Positions 16,829 to 17,504 of a stretch of DNA of 17,504 bases are shown here, piece after piece. The position numbers were made by a program, and so were the translations under genes. The DNA lies in assembly GCA_964642445.1 (NCBI GenBank), contig CAZXQZ010000088.1:1-17504 (forward strand), written 5' to 3'. This DNA is from SSC4 sp964642445. GTDB taxonomy: Bacteria > Chloroflexota > Anaerolineae > SSC4 > Amarolineaceae. A model generated the notes under the pieces. The model searched no databases, was not told the origin of the DNA, and saw nothing but the letters and a program-made list of their open reading frames with translations. Position 1 is the stretch's first letter. Every line of letters begins with the position of its first letter.

Positions 16829-17504
16829 GCCTGTACGTCCGCTGAACGTCGTGCTGGTGGGGCCGTTTGGGCTGACCCCCAAAGGCACGGTCAGCCGGCG
16901 GGCGCTGCCGCTGGCGCGAGCCCTCGCCCGCGCCAGCGGCCGCGCGAGCCCCACGACGGTCCAGGTCACGGTGGTGGTGCCGTCGTGGGATAACCCGCGC
17001 GCGGCAGGCCGCGTCTGGCACGATCAGGGGGTCCGCGTGGTGCACGTGCCGCTGCGCGGTGGGGTGCCCGGTATCCTGGCCGCCCTGGTGCGGAATACGG
17101 TGCAGCGAGAGCCGGACGTCGTGCACTGCTTCAAGCCCAAGGGGTATTCGGGCCTGGTCCTGTGGCTGTTGTGGCAGGCCCGCCGGATGGGGCTGTGGCA
17201 GGGGCGTTTGCTGGTCGATACTGACGATTGGGAAGCCGGTTGGAACGACCGGATCGATTACCCCACCCCCCTGCCTGCGCTCTTTGCCTGGCAGGAGGCA
17301 TGGTGCCTGCGCCACGCCGACGGCGTGACGGCGGCCAGCCGTTGGCTGCTGGACCTGGCCGCCGGCCTACGCGGCGGCACACGTCACGTCTGTCACCTGC
17401 CCAATGGTGTAGAGGTTGGTGACCCCGCCTGGCCGGTGGTCCCCGCCGGGTCGCGCCCGCCCACTGTGCTGCTGTATACCCGGTTTGTCGAAGTGACGCC
17501 CGTG
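16812..17504 (+). CDS. GT-B type glycosyltransferase, N-terminal part (truncated by window end)
   Basis: An open frame runs from the end of glmS to the last base without a stop. VVLVGPFGLTPKGTVSRRA near the start is the first beta strand and glycine loop of a GT4-like N-terminal domain. PDVVHCFKPKGYSGLVLWL, LLVDTDDWEAGWND, ADGVTAASRWL, HLPNGVEV and the start of the second domain (VLLYTRFVE) follow in the usual order. Donor and acceptor are unknown. The start is uncertain: GTG 16812 overlaps glmS by 17 nt and has no good ribosome-binding site, and GTG 16851 is an alternative. Its position directly after glmS suggests co-transcription and perhaps an envelope-sugar role, which is inference. Confidence 0.8.

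Overview
The window looks like a chromosomal, mostly housekeeping segment of a high-GC bacterium. My best guess is Chloroflexota (Anaerolineae/Caldilinea-like): it has a DUF1385/YqhQ protein, an LDH-like malate dehydrogenase, a HisZ plus short-form HisG pair, repeated fasciclin domains on a lipoprotein, and an rluB-cmk-plsC cluster. The phylum is an inference from gene content and style, not a database result. A run of exactly 100 N inside the fasciclin gene shows this is a scaffolded draft or metagenome assembly. No transposase, phage gene, CRISPR array, tRNA or rRNA was seen.

Layout. 1-2480: the 3' end of a DUF1385 membrane protein and its terminator, then mdh, then a pteridine-reductase-like short-chain dehydrogenase whose catalytic Tyr is His; each is closed by a strong hairpin. 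2516-3639 (minus strand): a lipoprotein of tandem FAS1 domains, broken by the gap. 3781-9736: a histidine biosynthesis operon hisZ-hisG-hisD-GNAT-hisC-hisB with overlapping or closely spaced genes. It has a good promoter and a perfect terminator hairpin in the leader, just ahead of hisZ. 9751-10504: a monocistronic CARDB-like lipoprotein whose promoter predicts a leaderless mRNA. 10527-14490: a D,D-carboxypeptidase, an RluB/RsuA-type pseudouridine synthase with a long Pro/Arg/Gly tail, cytidylate kinase, and a PlsC acyltransferase. 14457-14980: a G-rich/C-rich inverted repeat, a promoter and a glmS ribozyme. 14981-17504: glmS and the start of a GT-B glycosyltransferase that runs off the window.

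How it fits together. HisZ and HisG form the first histidine enzyme, and HisD, HisC and HisB are later steps; hisH, hisA, hisF and hisI are not in the window. The carboxypeptidase and GlmS both concern the envelope (peptidoglycan trimming and amino-sugar supply). GlmS is probably feedback controlled by glucosamine-6-phosphate through RNA self-cleavage.

The most interesting signals are the RNA-level controls. The untranslated region before glmS carries the conserved blocks of the glmS ribozyme, a catalytic riboswitch best known from Firmicutes. The his leader looks like a compact attenuator of unassigned class. Two promoters place an ATG 6-7 nt after the -10 box, which suggests leaderless transcripts.
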